A stretch of DNA of 64,000 bases from CAZTAK01 sp964611585 (GTDB taxonomy: Bacteria > Pseudomonadota > Alphaproteobacteria > SHVP01), in assembly GCA_964611585.1 (NCBI GenBank), contig CAZTAK010000002.1, positions 1 through 64,000 on the forward strand, written 5' to 3'. A model generated the notes under the pieces. The model worked only from the letters and a program-made list of their open reading frames with translations, ran no database searches and was not told the origin of the DNA. Of the stretch, positions 1 through 7,514 are shown piece after piece; the first letter of the stretch is position 1, and every line of letters starts with the position of its first letter. A program made the position numbers and the translations under genes.

Positions 1-1
1 A

Positions 2-50
2 ACGCAAATCGTCGTCGCCGGCGATTCCGCCGGCTCGGGATTTGCGCTAG
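2..50. repeat. Dispersed palindromic repeat, copy 1
   Basis: A 49-bp element that matches 12875-12923 at 47 of 49 positions in the same orientation. It folds as a two-level hairpin: outer arms GCAAATC (4-10) and GATTTGC (39-45), inner arms GCCGGCG (17-23) and CGCCGGC (28-34) around an ATTC loop. Its right end carries the TAG stop of the minus-strand copA gene. It looks like a REP-type element; whether it acts as a terminator or RNA stabiliser is inference. Confidence 0.8.
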
Positions 51-2569
51 AGCTTCGCGCGCCAGCGCTTTAGCAGCAGCGAATTGGTAACCACGCTGAC
101 ACTCGAAAAGGCCATCGCGCCACCCGCGATCACCGGGCTCAACAGACCGAAAGCAGCGAGCGGCAGGCCAATGATGTTGTAGATGAAGGCCCAGAACAGG
201 TTCTGGCGGATCTTGTTGTAACTTGCCCGGCTGACGTCGATGGCGGCGGCAACCAGCGCCGGATCGCCACGCATCAGGGTCACGCCCGCCGTCTGCATGG
301 CAACGTCGGTGCCGGTGCCCATAGCAATGCCAATGTTGGCGGCGGCGAGCGCCGGCGCATCGTTGATGCCATCGCCGACCATGCCCACGATCTTTCCCTC
401 GCCCTTGAGCCTTTCGACTTCCGCCGCTTTGCCTTCGGGAAGTACTTCGGCGAGAACACCGTCAACGCCCACTTGGCGAGCCACCACCTCGGCTGTGCGC
501 CGGTTGTCGCCGGTCATCATGACGGTTTCGACGCCGAGCGCCTTCAACCGGGCGACCGCCGCCACCGCCGAAGGCTTGATCGGATCGGCGACCGCGATAA
601 TTCCAATCAGGCGCGCCGTCTCGCCGGTCTCGGCCAGCCACATCACCGTCCGGCCTTCCCGTTCGAGATCCTGTGCCCGGTCTTCGAGATCGCCGGTGCC
701 GATCCCCGCCCCTTCCATCAGGCGGCGGTTGCCGAGAGCAAGCGAGTAGCCATCGACCACCGCCGTCAGACCCTGACCGGTAACGCTGTGGAAGTCCGAG
801 ACCGCAGCCAGGACGAACCCCTCATCTTCGGCCTTTTGCAGAACCGCATGAGCCAGCGGGTGCTCGCTCGCGCTCTGCGCGGCCGCGGTCAGGCTAAGCA
901 GTTCGGCAGCCCCGCCCTCAACCGCCGCCACCATTTCAGTGACCGCCGGGCGGCCTTCGGTGAGAGTTCCGGTCTTGTCGAGAACGACCACCTGGATGCG
1001 GTGGGCGCGTTCCAGCGCCTCGGCGTCCTTGATCAGGATTCCAGCCTTGGCCGCAACGCCGGTGCCGACCATGATCGCGGTCGGCGTGGCGAGCCCGAGC
1101 GCGCACGGACAGGCGATGACCAGAACCGACACCGCCGCCAGCAGTGCGAGCGTGAAATCGCCGCCAACCGCCCACCACCCGATGAATGTCACAATCGAAA
1201 TCGCCAGCACCACCGGCACGAAGATCGCGCTGATCTTGTCGACCAGCCGCTGCACCGGCGCCTTGCTCGCCTGTGCGCCCTCGACCAGGCGGATGATGCG
1301 CGCAAGGGTCGAATCCTCGCCGACTGCGGTCGCCCGAACCTTGAGCAGACCGGTGCCGTTGATGGCGCCGCCGGTGACGTGTTCGCCCTGGATTTTTTCG
1401 ACCGGCAGGCTTTCGCCGGTAATCAGAGACTCATCGACGTGACTGTGGCCCTCTTCGACCACGCCATCGACCGGCAGCCGCTCGCCCGGCCGTACGATGA
1501 CAAGATCGCCGCTGCCAACCTCGGCAATCGCGATTTCGGTGTCTACGCCATCACGCACAACGCGCGCCGTCTCGGGACGCAACCCCATCAACGCCCGGAT
1601 CGCCACCGTGGTGCTGCGCTTGGCCCGAGTCTCGAACCACTTGCCCAGCAGGACCAGTGTGATAACGACGGCAGCGGCCTCGAAATAGAGGTGTCCCGCC
1701 TCGGAAAACTCGGGATATGCAGCCAAGAAGAGACTGAAAAAGTAAGCTGCCGAAGTGCCGAGCGCGACCAGCAGGTCCATGTTGCCGGTGGCCGCGCGAA
1801 CCGCCTTGAAGCCGGCGACATAGAACCGCCAGCCGAATACGAATTGCACCGGCGTCGCCAGCGCGATCTCGACCCACACCGGCAGGACGAACGCGACGCC
1901 GGAGAACCGCCAGACCATTTGCGCAGCCAGGGGGACGGTCAAAACCGCCGCCAGCACCAGGAACACGAGTTCGCGCCTCGCCTTTGCCCGCGTCCGGGCG
2001 TCGGCCTCGACCGCCGAATCCTTGTCGCGCGAACGCGCCTCGGCGCCGTAACCCGCCTTCTTGACGGCCGCGACCAGACGCGCGTTGTCAACGACGCCGC
2101 CGACCCCGGTGATACGCGCGGTTTCATTGGCAAGATTGACCTCGACGGATTCGACGCCCGCGACCTTGCCGAGCGCCTTCTCGACCCGGCCCACGCACGA
2201 GGCGCAGGTCATGCCCTCGATATCGAGGTCGAAGATGCGTTCCGGCACCGTGTAACCGGCCTTGCGGATTGCCTCGGCGAGCGCCTCGGCGCCCGATTGG
2301 CCGGGATCGAAAAGCACTTCCGCCTGCTCAGACGCGAGGTTGACGCGCGCTTCGTGCACGCCGGACGCTTTCGCCAGTGCCCTCTCGACCCGCCCGACGC
2401 ACGAGGCGCAGGTCATGCCTTCGACCGGGAGAACGATCCGGGATTGGGCCGCTTCAACTTGATTGGCGGGCGCGGCATCGCTGCCGCCGCGGGCCGTAGG
2501 CGCGGCCGCTTCAGGGGGCGAATCGGTGTTCGCGGCCTCTTGCCGGTCGTCGGTATCGAGGATTGCCAT
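47..2569 (-). CDS. copA: Cu(I)-translocating P1B-type ATPase CopA
   Basis: An 840-residue inner-membrane pump that exports Cu(I) from the cytoplasm using ATP. Two N-terminal heavy-metal-associated domains each carry GMTCASC (CxxC cysteines at about residues 54/57 and 122/125). These are followed by the membrane domain, the actuator motif TGES, the CPC metal-binding membrane motif (CPCALGLATPTA), the phosphorylation motif DKTGTLTEG and the hinge GDGINDAPAL. CPC together with the C-terminal membrane segments fits copper or silver rather than zinc or cadmium. Length is usual for a two-HMA CopA. It is the only minus-strand gene in the first 7.5 kb, and its promoter carries a CueR-type operator. 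The stop codon lies inside a dispersed palindromic repeat. No chaperone or regulator gene is visible beside it. Confidence 0.95.
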   Translation of the reverse strand: MAILDTDDRQEAANTDSPPEAAAPTARGGSDAAPANQVEAAQSRIVLPVEGMTCASCVGRVERALAKASGVHEARVNLASEQAEVLFDPGQSGAEALAEAIRKAGYTVPERIFDLDIEGMTCASCVGRVEKALGKVAGVESVEVNLANETARITGVGGVVDNARLVAAVKKAGYGAEARSRDKDSAVEADARTRAKARRELVFLVLAAVLTVPLAAQMVWRFSGVAFVLPVWVEIALATPVQFVFGWRFYVAGFKAVRAATGNMDLLVALGTSAAYFFSLFLAAYPEFSEAGHLYFEAAAVVITLVLLGKWFETRAKRSTTVAIRALMGLRPETARVVRDGVDTEIAIAEVGSGDLVIVRPGERLPVDGVVEEGHSHVDESLITGESLPVEKIQGEHVTGGAINGTGLLKVRATAVGEDSTLARIIRLVEGAQASKAPVQRLVDKISAIFVPVVLAISIVTFIGWWAVGGDFTLALLAAVSVLVIACPCALGLATPTAIMVGTGVAAKAGILIKDAEALERAHRIQVVVLDKTGTLTEGRPAVTEMVAAVEGGAAELLSLTAAAQSASEHPLAHAVLQKAEDEGFVLAAVSDFHSVTGQGLTAVVDGYSLALGNRRLMEGAGIGTGDLEDRAQDLEREGRTVMWLAETGETARLIGIIAVADPIKPSAVAAVARLKALGVETVMMTGDNRRTAEVVARQVGVDGVLAEVLPEGKAAEVERLKGEGKIVGMVGDGINDAPALAAANIGIAMGTGTDVAMQTAGVTLMRGDPALVAAAIDVSRASYNKIRQNLFWAFIYNIIGLPLAAFGLLSPVIAGGAMAFSSVSVVTNSLLLKRWRAKL

Positions 2570-2603
2570 AGGCTTTCCGGTGCCGGGGTTTCAGCAGATT
2601 GAC

Positions 2604-2635
2604 CTTATATGACCTTCCCGTTACAGGAAGGTCAA
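2604..2635 (-). promoter_or_regulatory. CueR-type copper-responsive promoter of copA
   Basis: On the minus strand a -35 TTGACC (2630-2635) and a -10 TATAAG (2604-2609) are separated by 20 bp. This overlong spacer is typical of MerR-family activated promoters. The spacer region holds a perfect dyad GACCTTCC-N7-GGAAGGTC (2611-2633), which matches the known CueR operator core ACCTTCC...GGAAGGT. Direct reading plus family knowledge; no CueR gene is in the window. Confidence 0.85.
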
Positions 2636-2825
2636 GGTTTGCGGGTACCGCGGTTTGACGCTCCCTCAATGGCCTGATTTTCTCATCCCCCTCAGGTCCG
2701 TGCCCGGTTCCGACCGTGGCCAGGAACCATCTCAAAAAACTCCGCTAACGAATTGAAATCATGGTATTTGAACCGAAGGACCGAGTGGCCTCTCCGGGCC
2801 GCCCGAGGGGCACCGCAGGGCATTC

Positions 2826-3854
2826 ATGAGCGCGACCGATTTCAAATATATTCTTGCCGCTGTCGCCGCCGGCGAAACCTTGGGTATTCCCCGCGCCCAA
2901 CAGGCCTTCGACATCATGATGACCGGCGCGGCGACCGAGGCGCAGATCGGCGCCTTTCTGATGGGGCTGCGGCTGCGCGGCGAAACCGTGGACGAAATCA
3001 CCGGCGGGGCGCTGACGATGCGCGCCAAGGCGCTCGCCATTGATGCGCCCGAGGGCGCCATCGACACCTGCGGCACCGGCGGCGATGCTTCAGGCAGCTA
3101 CAACATTTCGACCGCCACCAGTTTTGTCGTCGCCGGCGTCGGTGTCCCGGTGGCCAAGCACGGCAACCGGGCGCAGTCGTCGAAGACCGGCGCCGCCGAC
3201 GTGCTCGCCGCGCTTGGCGTCAATATCGAAGCCGACATGACTCTGGTGCGAAAATCGCTGTGGCAGGCCAACATCTGTTTCCTGATGGCACCGCGCCACC
3301 ACGGCGCCATGAAGCACGTCGGACCGGCGCGGGCGCAACTCGGCACCCGCACGATCTTCAATCTTCTGGGGCCGCTCTCGAACCCGGCCGGCGCGCGGCG
3401 GCAGTTGATCGGCGTCTTTTCGCGCGGCTGGGTCGAACCTCTGGCGCATGTTCTGAAAAACCTGGGCTCGGAACGGGCGTGGGTGGTGCATGGCTCGGAC
3501 GGCCTCGACGAGATCACCACCACGGGCCCGAGCTTTGTCGCCGAACTCCGCGACGGGGAGGTCAGAACGTTCGAGGTCTCGCCTGCCGATGCCGGAATTG
3601 AAACCTGCGAGCCGCAAGACCTGAAAGGCGGCGACGCCGAAACCAACGCGCTGGCGATCAGTGCTGTGCTCGACGGTCATCTCGGCGCCTTCCGCGGCAT
3701 CGTCTGCCTCAATGCGGCGGCGGCGCTGATCGTCGCCGGGCGGGCGGAGGATCTGAAAACGGGCGCAAGCCTCGCCGCCGAGTCGATCGATTCGGGCCAG
3801 GCGCGCAAGGCGCTCGAAGCCCTGATCGAGATCAGCAATTCGGGGACTTCATGA
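2826..3854 (+). CDS. trpD: Anthranilate phosphoribosyltransferase
   Basis: A 342-residue enzyme that joins anthranilate to PRPP, the second step of tryptophan synthesis in the cytoplasm. An N-terminal helical domain is followed by the PRPP-binding loop GTGGD (about residues 83-87) and the signature KHGNRAQSS (about 111-119). Length is normal. The stop overlaps the trpC start by 4 bp, so the two are translationally coupled. trpE and trpG, usually just upstream in this lineage, are absent here; divergent copA occupies that place. I see no trp attenuator in the 256-bp gap before it. Confidence 0.96.
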   Translation: MSATDFKYILAAVAAGETLGIPRAQQAFDIMMTGAATEAQIGAFLMGLRLRGETVDEITGGALTMRAKALAIDAPEGAIDTCGTGGDASGSYNISTATSFVVAGVGVPVAKHGNRAQSSKTGAADVLAALGVNIEADMTLVRKSLWQANICFLMAPRHHGAMKHVGPARAQLGTRTIFNLLGPLSNPAGARRQLIGVFSRGWVEPLAHVLKNLGSERAWVVHGSDGLDEITTTGPSFVAELRDGEVRTFEVSPADAGIETCEPQDLKGGDAETNALAISAVLDGHLGAFRGIVCLNAAAALIVAGRAEDLKTGASLAAESIDSGQARKALEALIEISNSGTS

Positions 3855-4663
3855 CCGGCGTGCTGACAAAAATCTGCACTGACAAGCGCGCCCACGTCGC
3901 CGCGCGCAAGGCTGCGGTGACGGTGGAAGAACTGGCCGAGACCGGAGCCGCGCAGGAGCCGCCGCGGGGTTTCCGTGCAGCCCTCGAACGCCGCCGCGCC
4001 TTGGGCGCCTACGGCCTTGTTGCCGAGATCAAGAAGGCCTCGCCCAGCAAGGGCTTGATCCGCGCCGACTTCGACGTACCGGCGCTGGCGCGCGCCTATC
4101 ATGCTGGCGGGGCCGCGTGCCTTTCGGTGCTGACGGACGGTCCTTATTTTCAGGGCAAGGATTCATATCTCGCCGCCGCCCGGGCCGCCGCGCCGCTGCC
4201 GGTGCTGCGCAAGGACTTCATGCTCGACCCCTATCAGGTGGCGGAGGCGCGCGCGATCGGCGCCGATTGTATTCTGCTGATTCTGGCCGCGCTCACCGAC
4301 GCCGAGGCGGCGGAACTGGAGCAGGCGGCGGCGGCGCTCGGCATGGACGTGCTGATCGAAGTTCATGACGAATCGGAGATGGAACGCGCGCACCGGCTCG
4401 ACTCGCGGCTGATCGGGATCAACAACCGGAATCTCAAGAGCCTCGCCGTCGATCTTTCGACCACCGAACGCCTCGCACCGATGGCGCCCGAAGGCGCAAC
4501 GCTCGTGTGCGAAAGCGGTCTGGCGCGCCCGGCCGACCTTGCCCGTATGTCGGTGGCCGGCGCAGACTGTTTTCTGGTCGGCGAATCCCTGATGCGCCAG
4601 GCCGATGTGGCGGCGGCGACAGTGGCGCTGCTGGCGCGGGAAAACCAGACGGCGAGCGCCTGA
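3851..4663 (+). CDS. trpC: Indole-3-glycerol-phosphate synthase
   Basis: A 270-residue TIM-barrel enzyme that closes the indole ring of CdRP, the fourth step of tryptophan synthesis. Visible family motifs are EIKKASPSKG (about residues 59-68, with the catalytic Glu and Lys), VLRKDFMLDPYQV, GINNRNL and VCESGL. It is monofunctional and not fused to TrpF. The ATG overlaps the trpD stop. The TGA is followed after one base by an ATG that opens a partial copy of the moaC start. Confidence 0.96.
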   Translation: MTGVLTKICTDKRAHVAARKAAVTVEELAETGAAQEPPRGFRAALERRRALGAYGLVAEIKKASPSKGLIRADFDVPALARAYHAGGAACLSVLTDGPYFQGKDSYLAAARAAAPLPVLRKDFMLDPYQVAEARAIGADCILLILAALTDAEAAELEQAAAALGMDVLIEVHDESEMERAHRLDSRLIGINNRNLKSLAVDLSTTERLAPMAPEGATLVCESGLARPADLARMSVAGADCFLVGESLMRQADVAAATVALLARENQTASA

Positions 4664-4781
4664 TATGACAAAACTCACCCATCCCGACGAGCACGGCCGC
4701 GCCCGCATGGTGCCCGCAAGGTCTGCTGCCTGACATGGCGAAACTCACCCATCTCGACGAGCACGGCCGCGCCAGCATGGT
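4659..4781 (+). repeat. Tandem duplication of the moaC 5' end
   Basis: Two copies of 53 bp lie 70 bp apart: 4659-4711 and 4729-4781, identical at 48 of 53 positions. Each begins with a stop codon, one base, then ATG and the first codons of MoaC (TGATATG and TGACATG). The second copy is the real moaC start. The first is cut off after about 15 codons and runs into unrelated sequence. Confidence 0.9.
4665..4733 (+). CDS. 22-codon leader ORF, truncated copy of moaC start
   Basis: ATG at 4665, one base after the trpC stop, opens a short frame whose first 16 residues copy the MoaC N-terminus (MTKLTHPDEHGRARMV), followed by PARSAA and TGA. The stop lies one base before the moaC ATG. A ribosome leaving trpC could translate this peptide and pass on to moaC, so it may act as a coupling leader. 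It is equally likely a decaying duplication with no function. There is no direct evidence of translation. Confidence 0.4.
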   Translation: MTKLTHPDEHGRARMVPARSAA

Positions 4782-5217
4782 CGATGTCTCATCCAAGGAT
4801 GAAACCGAGCGGACCGCGACCGCCGCCGCCAGCATTCTGATGCAGCCCGAAACGCTGAAACTGATTTCCGGCGGCAGGCACAAGAAAGGCGACGTACTGG
4901 CCGTGGCGCGGCTCGCCGGCATCATGGCCGCCAAAAAGACCGCCGACCTGATCCCGCTCTGCCACCCGCTTACGCTTTCGCATGTCTCGGTCGAGTTGAC
5001 GTGCGAGGAGGACCGCAACGCGGTCGACATCGTTGCCACCTGCCGCCTGACTGGCCGTACTGGCGTCGAGATGGAGGCCCTGACGGCGGCTTCGGTAGCG
5101 GCGCTGACCGTCTATGACATGTGCAAGGCAGTGGACCGCGCCATGACGATCACGGACGTGCGCCTCGTGCACAAGGCGGGCGGCAAATCCGGCACCTGGA
5201 CCGCGCCCGGAACATGA
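4735..5217 (+). CDS. moaC: Cyclic pyranopterin monophosphate synthase MoaC
   Basis: A 160-residue molybdenum-cofactor enzyme that converts the MoaA product 3',8-cyclo-GTP to cyclic pyranopterin monophosphate. Family motifs are seen in GGRHKKGDVL, AKKTADLIPLCHPL and MEALTAASVAALTVYDMCKA. It usually works as a hexamer in the cytosol. The TGA overlaps the moeA ATG as ATGA, so moaC and moeA are coupled. The start is placed at the ATG that gives the standard N-terminus; an upstream duplicate ATG belongs to a truncated copy in a frame ended by TGA. Confidence 0.95.
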   Translation: MAKLTHLDEHGRASMVDVSSKDETERTATAAASILMQPETLKLISGGRHKKGDVLAVARLAGIMAAKKTADLIPLCHPLTLSHVSVELTCEEDRNAVDIVATCRLTGRTGVEMEALTAASVAALTVYDMCKAVDRAMTITDVRLVHKAGGKSGTWTAPGT

Positions 5218-6443
5218 GCGAAGCCCCTGCCCTGATGCCGGTCGCCGACGCGCGGACGCGGATCGTCGAGGCGTTGTCGCCGCTGCCATCCGAATCGGTC
5301 GGCATCGCCGAGGCCGCGGGGCGTGTGCTGGCCAGGGACATCACCGCGCGCGTCACCCAGCCGCCGGTATCGGTGTCGGCCATGGACGGCTACGCGGCGC
5401 GCGCAAAAGACGTTGCCACCGTGCCGGCGACGCTGACGCAGATCGGGACGGCGCCGGCGGGCGCCGCCTTCGAGGGCGCCATCGCTGCGGGAGAGTGCGT
5501 GCGCATTTTCACCGGCGGCCCGGTTCCGGCCGGGGCCGACGCCATCGTCATCCAGGAAGATACTGAGACCCAAGGCGAGCGCATCACGATCAAGGAGACG
5601 GCGCCCGCGGGCAAGTACATCCGCCCGGCCGGTCTCGATTTCGCCGCCGGACAGGTGCTACTGAGCGCTGGCGTCGCGCTCGGTTCCCGCGAGGTCGGGC
5701 TGGCGGCGGCGGCCAACGTGCCGTGGCTCGAGGTGACGCGTAAACCGCGCGTTGCGCTGCTGGCAACGGGCGACGAGATCGTGCGGCCGGGCGATCCCAT
5801 CGGTCTCAACCAGATTGCCTCCTCGAATGCGCTGGCGCTGGCGGCAATGATCCGTGCCCACGGGGGCGAGGCGCTGGACCTCGGCATTGCGCTCGACAGT
5901 CGCGAGTCACTGCTGGCGATGTCGGCGGGCGCGCGCGGAGCCGACCTGCTGATTACGCTCGGCGGGGCCTCGGTGGGCGACCACGACCTTATTCAAAGCG
6001 TACTCGGCGAGCGCGGGCTTCAGGTCGATTTCTGGCGCATCGCCATGCGCCCCGGAAAACCCCTGTTGTTCGGCCGCATCGGCGAAACCCCGATGCTGGG
6101 GCTGCCGGGAAACCCAGTTTCGTCGCTGGTGTGCGGACTGGTGTTCGTGGTGCCGGCGCTGGCCAAACTGCTCGGGCGTGGGGCCGATGCCGATTCGGTC
6201 CGCACCGTCCGTCTGGGGCGCGACCTCGAGCCCAACGACCGCCGCCAAGACTATTTGCGGGCCAGACTCGAACCCGGCCCCGGCGGAGAAACGGTGGCGG
6301 TGCCGTTCGAAAAACAGGATTCGAGCATGTTGCGGCTGTTGACCGAGAGCGATTGCCTGGTGATTCGCGCGCCGCACGCCCCTGCTGCCAAGGCCGGGGA
6401 TCTGACCGAAATGATCCCCTTGACGGGCGCACCGACCCTCTGA
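5214..6443 (+). CDS. moeA: Molybdopterin molybdenumtransferase MoeA
   Basis: A 409-residue enzyme that inserts molybdate into adenylated molybdopterin, the last common step of Moco synthesis. Motifs include VSAMDGYAAR near the N-terminus, IFTGGPVPAGADAIV, the MoCF-fold core (LLATGDEIV, LITLGGASVGDHD), GKPLLFG and LGLPGNPVSS. I chose the ATG at 5214, which overlaps the moaC stop and gives a typical N-terminus. A longer frame from 5121 only adds sequence inside moaC. It probably belongs to the trpDC-moaC-moeA transcript. Confidence 0.95.
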   Translation: MSEAPALMPVADARTRIVEALSPLPSESVGIAEAAGRVLARDITARVTQPPVSVSAMDGYAARAKDVATVPATLTQIGTAPAGAAFEGAIAAGECVRIFTGGPVPAGADAIVIQEDTETQGERITIKETAPAGKYIRPAGLDFAAGQVLLSAGVALGSREVGLAAAANVPWLEVTRKPRVALLATGDEIVRPGDPIGLNQIASSNALALAAMIRAHGGEALDLGIALDSRESLLAMSAGARGADLLITLGGASVGDHDLIQSVLGERGLQVDFWRIAMRPGKPLLFGRIGETPMLGLPGNPVSSLVCGLVFVVPALAKLLGRGADADSVRTVRLGRDLEPNDRRQDYLRARLEPGPGGETVAVPFEKQDSSMLRLLTESDCLVIRAPHAPAAKAGDLTEMIPLTGAPTL

Positions 6444-6552
6444 ACCCGCTCGTTCCGAGCTGTCTTCGCCCCGCGCCGCAAGTGCGCCAGAACGGCTGGC
6501 TGCACTAGCCAGCGGCCCCCGCCCTCCTCTACCAGGTATTGACGGCGAAAAA

Positions 6553-6567
6553 GAACCTATGTAGAAC
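6553..6567. promoter_or_regulatory. Alphaproteobacterial SOS (LexA) box upstream of lexA
   Basis: GAAC-N7-GAAC, which read on the other strand is GTTC-N7-GTTC, the known LexA operator of alphaproteobacteria. It lies about 75 bp before the lexA start, the usual place for autorepression. Direct reading plus family knowledge. Confidence 0.8.
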
Positions 6568-6577
6568 ATCTGGTGAT

Positions 6578-6592
6578 GTTTTGCATTTGTTC
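6578..6592. promoter_or_regulatory. Possible second, imperfect LexA box
   Basis: GTTT-N7-GTTC, one mismatch from the alphaproteobacterial LexA consensus, 10 bp downstream of the perfect box and in inverted sense to it. A weak second site is plausible but one mismatch in eight fixed bases is not rare. Confidence 0.4.
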
Positions 6593-6642
6593 GCGGCGGT
6601 TGCCTTCATGAGCCTGCCGCGGCCGATGAGAGGTCCGACGCC

Positions 6643-7330
6643 ATGTTGACCAAGAAGCAGCACGAACTTCTCCTGTTCATCCGCGACCGCCTCGAAAGCG
6701 GCGGCGTGCCGCCCTCCTTCGACGAGATGAAGGATGCGATCGGCCTCAAATCCAAATCCGGCGTCCACCGCCTCATCACCGGGCTGGAGGAACGCGGCTT
6801 TATCCGCCGTTTGCCGCACCGGGCGCGCGCGCTTGAGGTGCTGCGGCTGCCCGAATCGACGGTACCGGCGTACACAAGCTCAGAGCGGCCGTTTGCACCG
6901 AGCGTGATCGAAGGCCGCTTCGGCGAGGCGCTGTCGGGCTTGAGCCCGCCGGCAACATCCTCCGATGGCACGGTCGATCTGCCGCTCTACGGAAGAATCG
7001 CCGCCGGCACCCCGATCGAGGCGCTGCGCCATCCCGGCCGCCATGATCGGGCGCGGCGAGCATTACGCCCTGGAGATCGAAGGCGATTCGATGATCGACG
7101 CCGGCATCTTCAACGGCGACGTGGCGATCATCGAACGCGGCGACGTGGCCGACAACGGCTCCATCGTCGTGGCGCTGGTGGACGACGAAGAGGCGACGCT
7201 GAAGCGCCTGCGCCGCAAAGGCAATTCGGTCGCTCTCGAAGCCGCCAACGAAGCTGTCGAAACCCGCATCTTCCCGCCCGACCGGGTGAGGATCCAGGGC
7301 AAGCTGGTCGGCCTGATCCGGCAGTACTAA
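6643..7330 (+). pseudogene. lexA: LexA repressor, frameshifted
   Basis: SOS-response repressor and self-cleaving protease. The first frame (6643 to about 7032) gives the N-terminal winged helix (KSKSGVHRL near residues 36-44) and the cleavage loop with Ala-Gly in GRIAAGTP (about 121-122). The rest lies in the next frame from about 7031 (IPAAMIGRGEHYALE), with the catalytic serine in EGDSM, the general-base lysine in EEATLKRL and the C-terminus KLVGLIRQY. The two parts together make one complete LexA, missing about five residues at the join, consistent with net loss of about 17 bases. As read, the protein would have no protease or dimerisation domain. A sequencing or assembly error is a serious alternative: comEC next door is also broken beside an N gap. 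Gene identity is secure; its true state is not. Confidence 0.85.
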
Positions 7331-7464
7331 CTCGCCTGCCTCGTGACCCGAGCGGCGCGCGAACGGGCGTGGCCGCCCGCCGGGCGACCGCGCCGCCACG
7401 AGCCGTTTGAGCCCTCATGCGGGGGCGTTCGATGCTTGATTGCTTGACGCAAGGTACGCGCACG

Positions 7465-7499
7465 CTACCGCCGGGCGAAAGCCGGCGGTGCTTCGGTAG
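7465..7499. terminator. Hairpin between convergent lexA and comEC
   Basis: ACCGCCGG (7467-7474) pairs perfectly with CCGGCGGT (7482-7489) around a 7-base loop. An alternative outer pairing CTACCG/CGGTAG (7465-7470 with 7494-7499) competes with it. The place between convergent genes fits a two-way terminator, but no T-run follows on either strand. Confidence 0.4.
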
Positions 7500-7514
7500 C
7501 CCTATTCGCAGCGC

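Noticed and set aside
473..2602. 709-codon open frame on the plus strand opposite copA
   Set aside because: Its sequence is Arg/Asp/His-rich with no family features, and it mirrors the codons of copA, which has every P-type ATPase motif. It is an artefact of high GC.
6965..7330. Separate 121-codon gene downstream of lexA
   Set aside because: From about 7031 it is the C-terminal half of LexA in the next frame, with its catalytic Ser and Lys. It is the second part of one broken gene.
7465..7499. Riboswitch between lexA and comEC
   Set aside because: The two competing hairpins lie downstream of both convergent genes, not in a leader, and match no riboswitch family I know.
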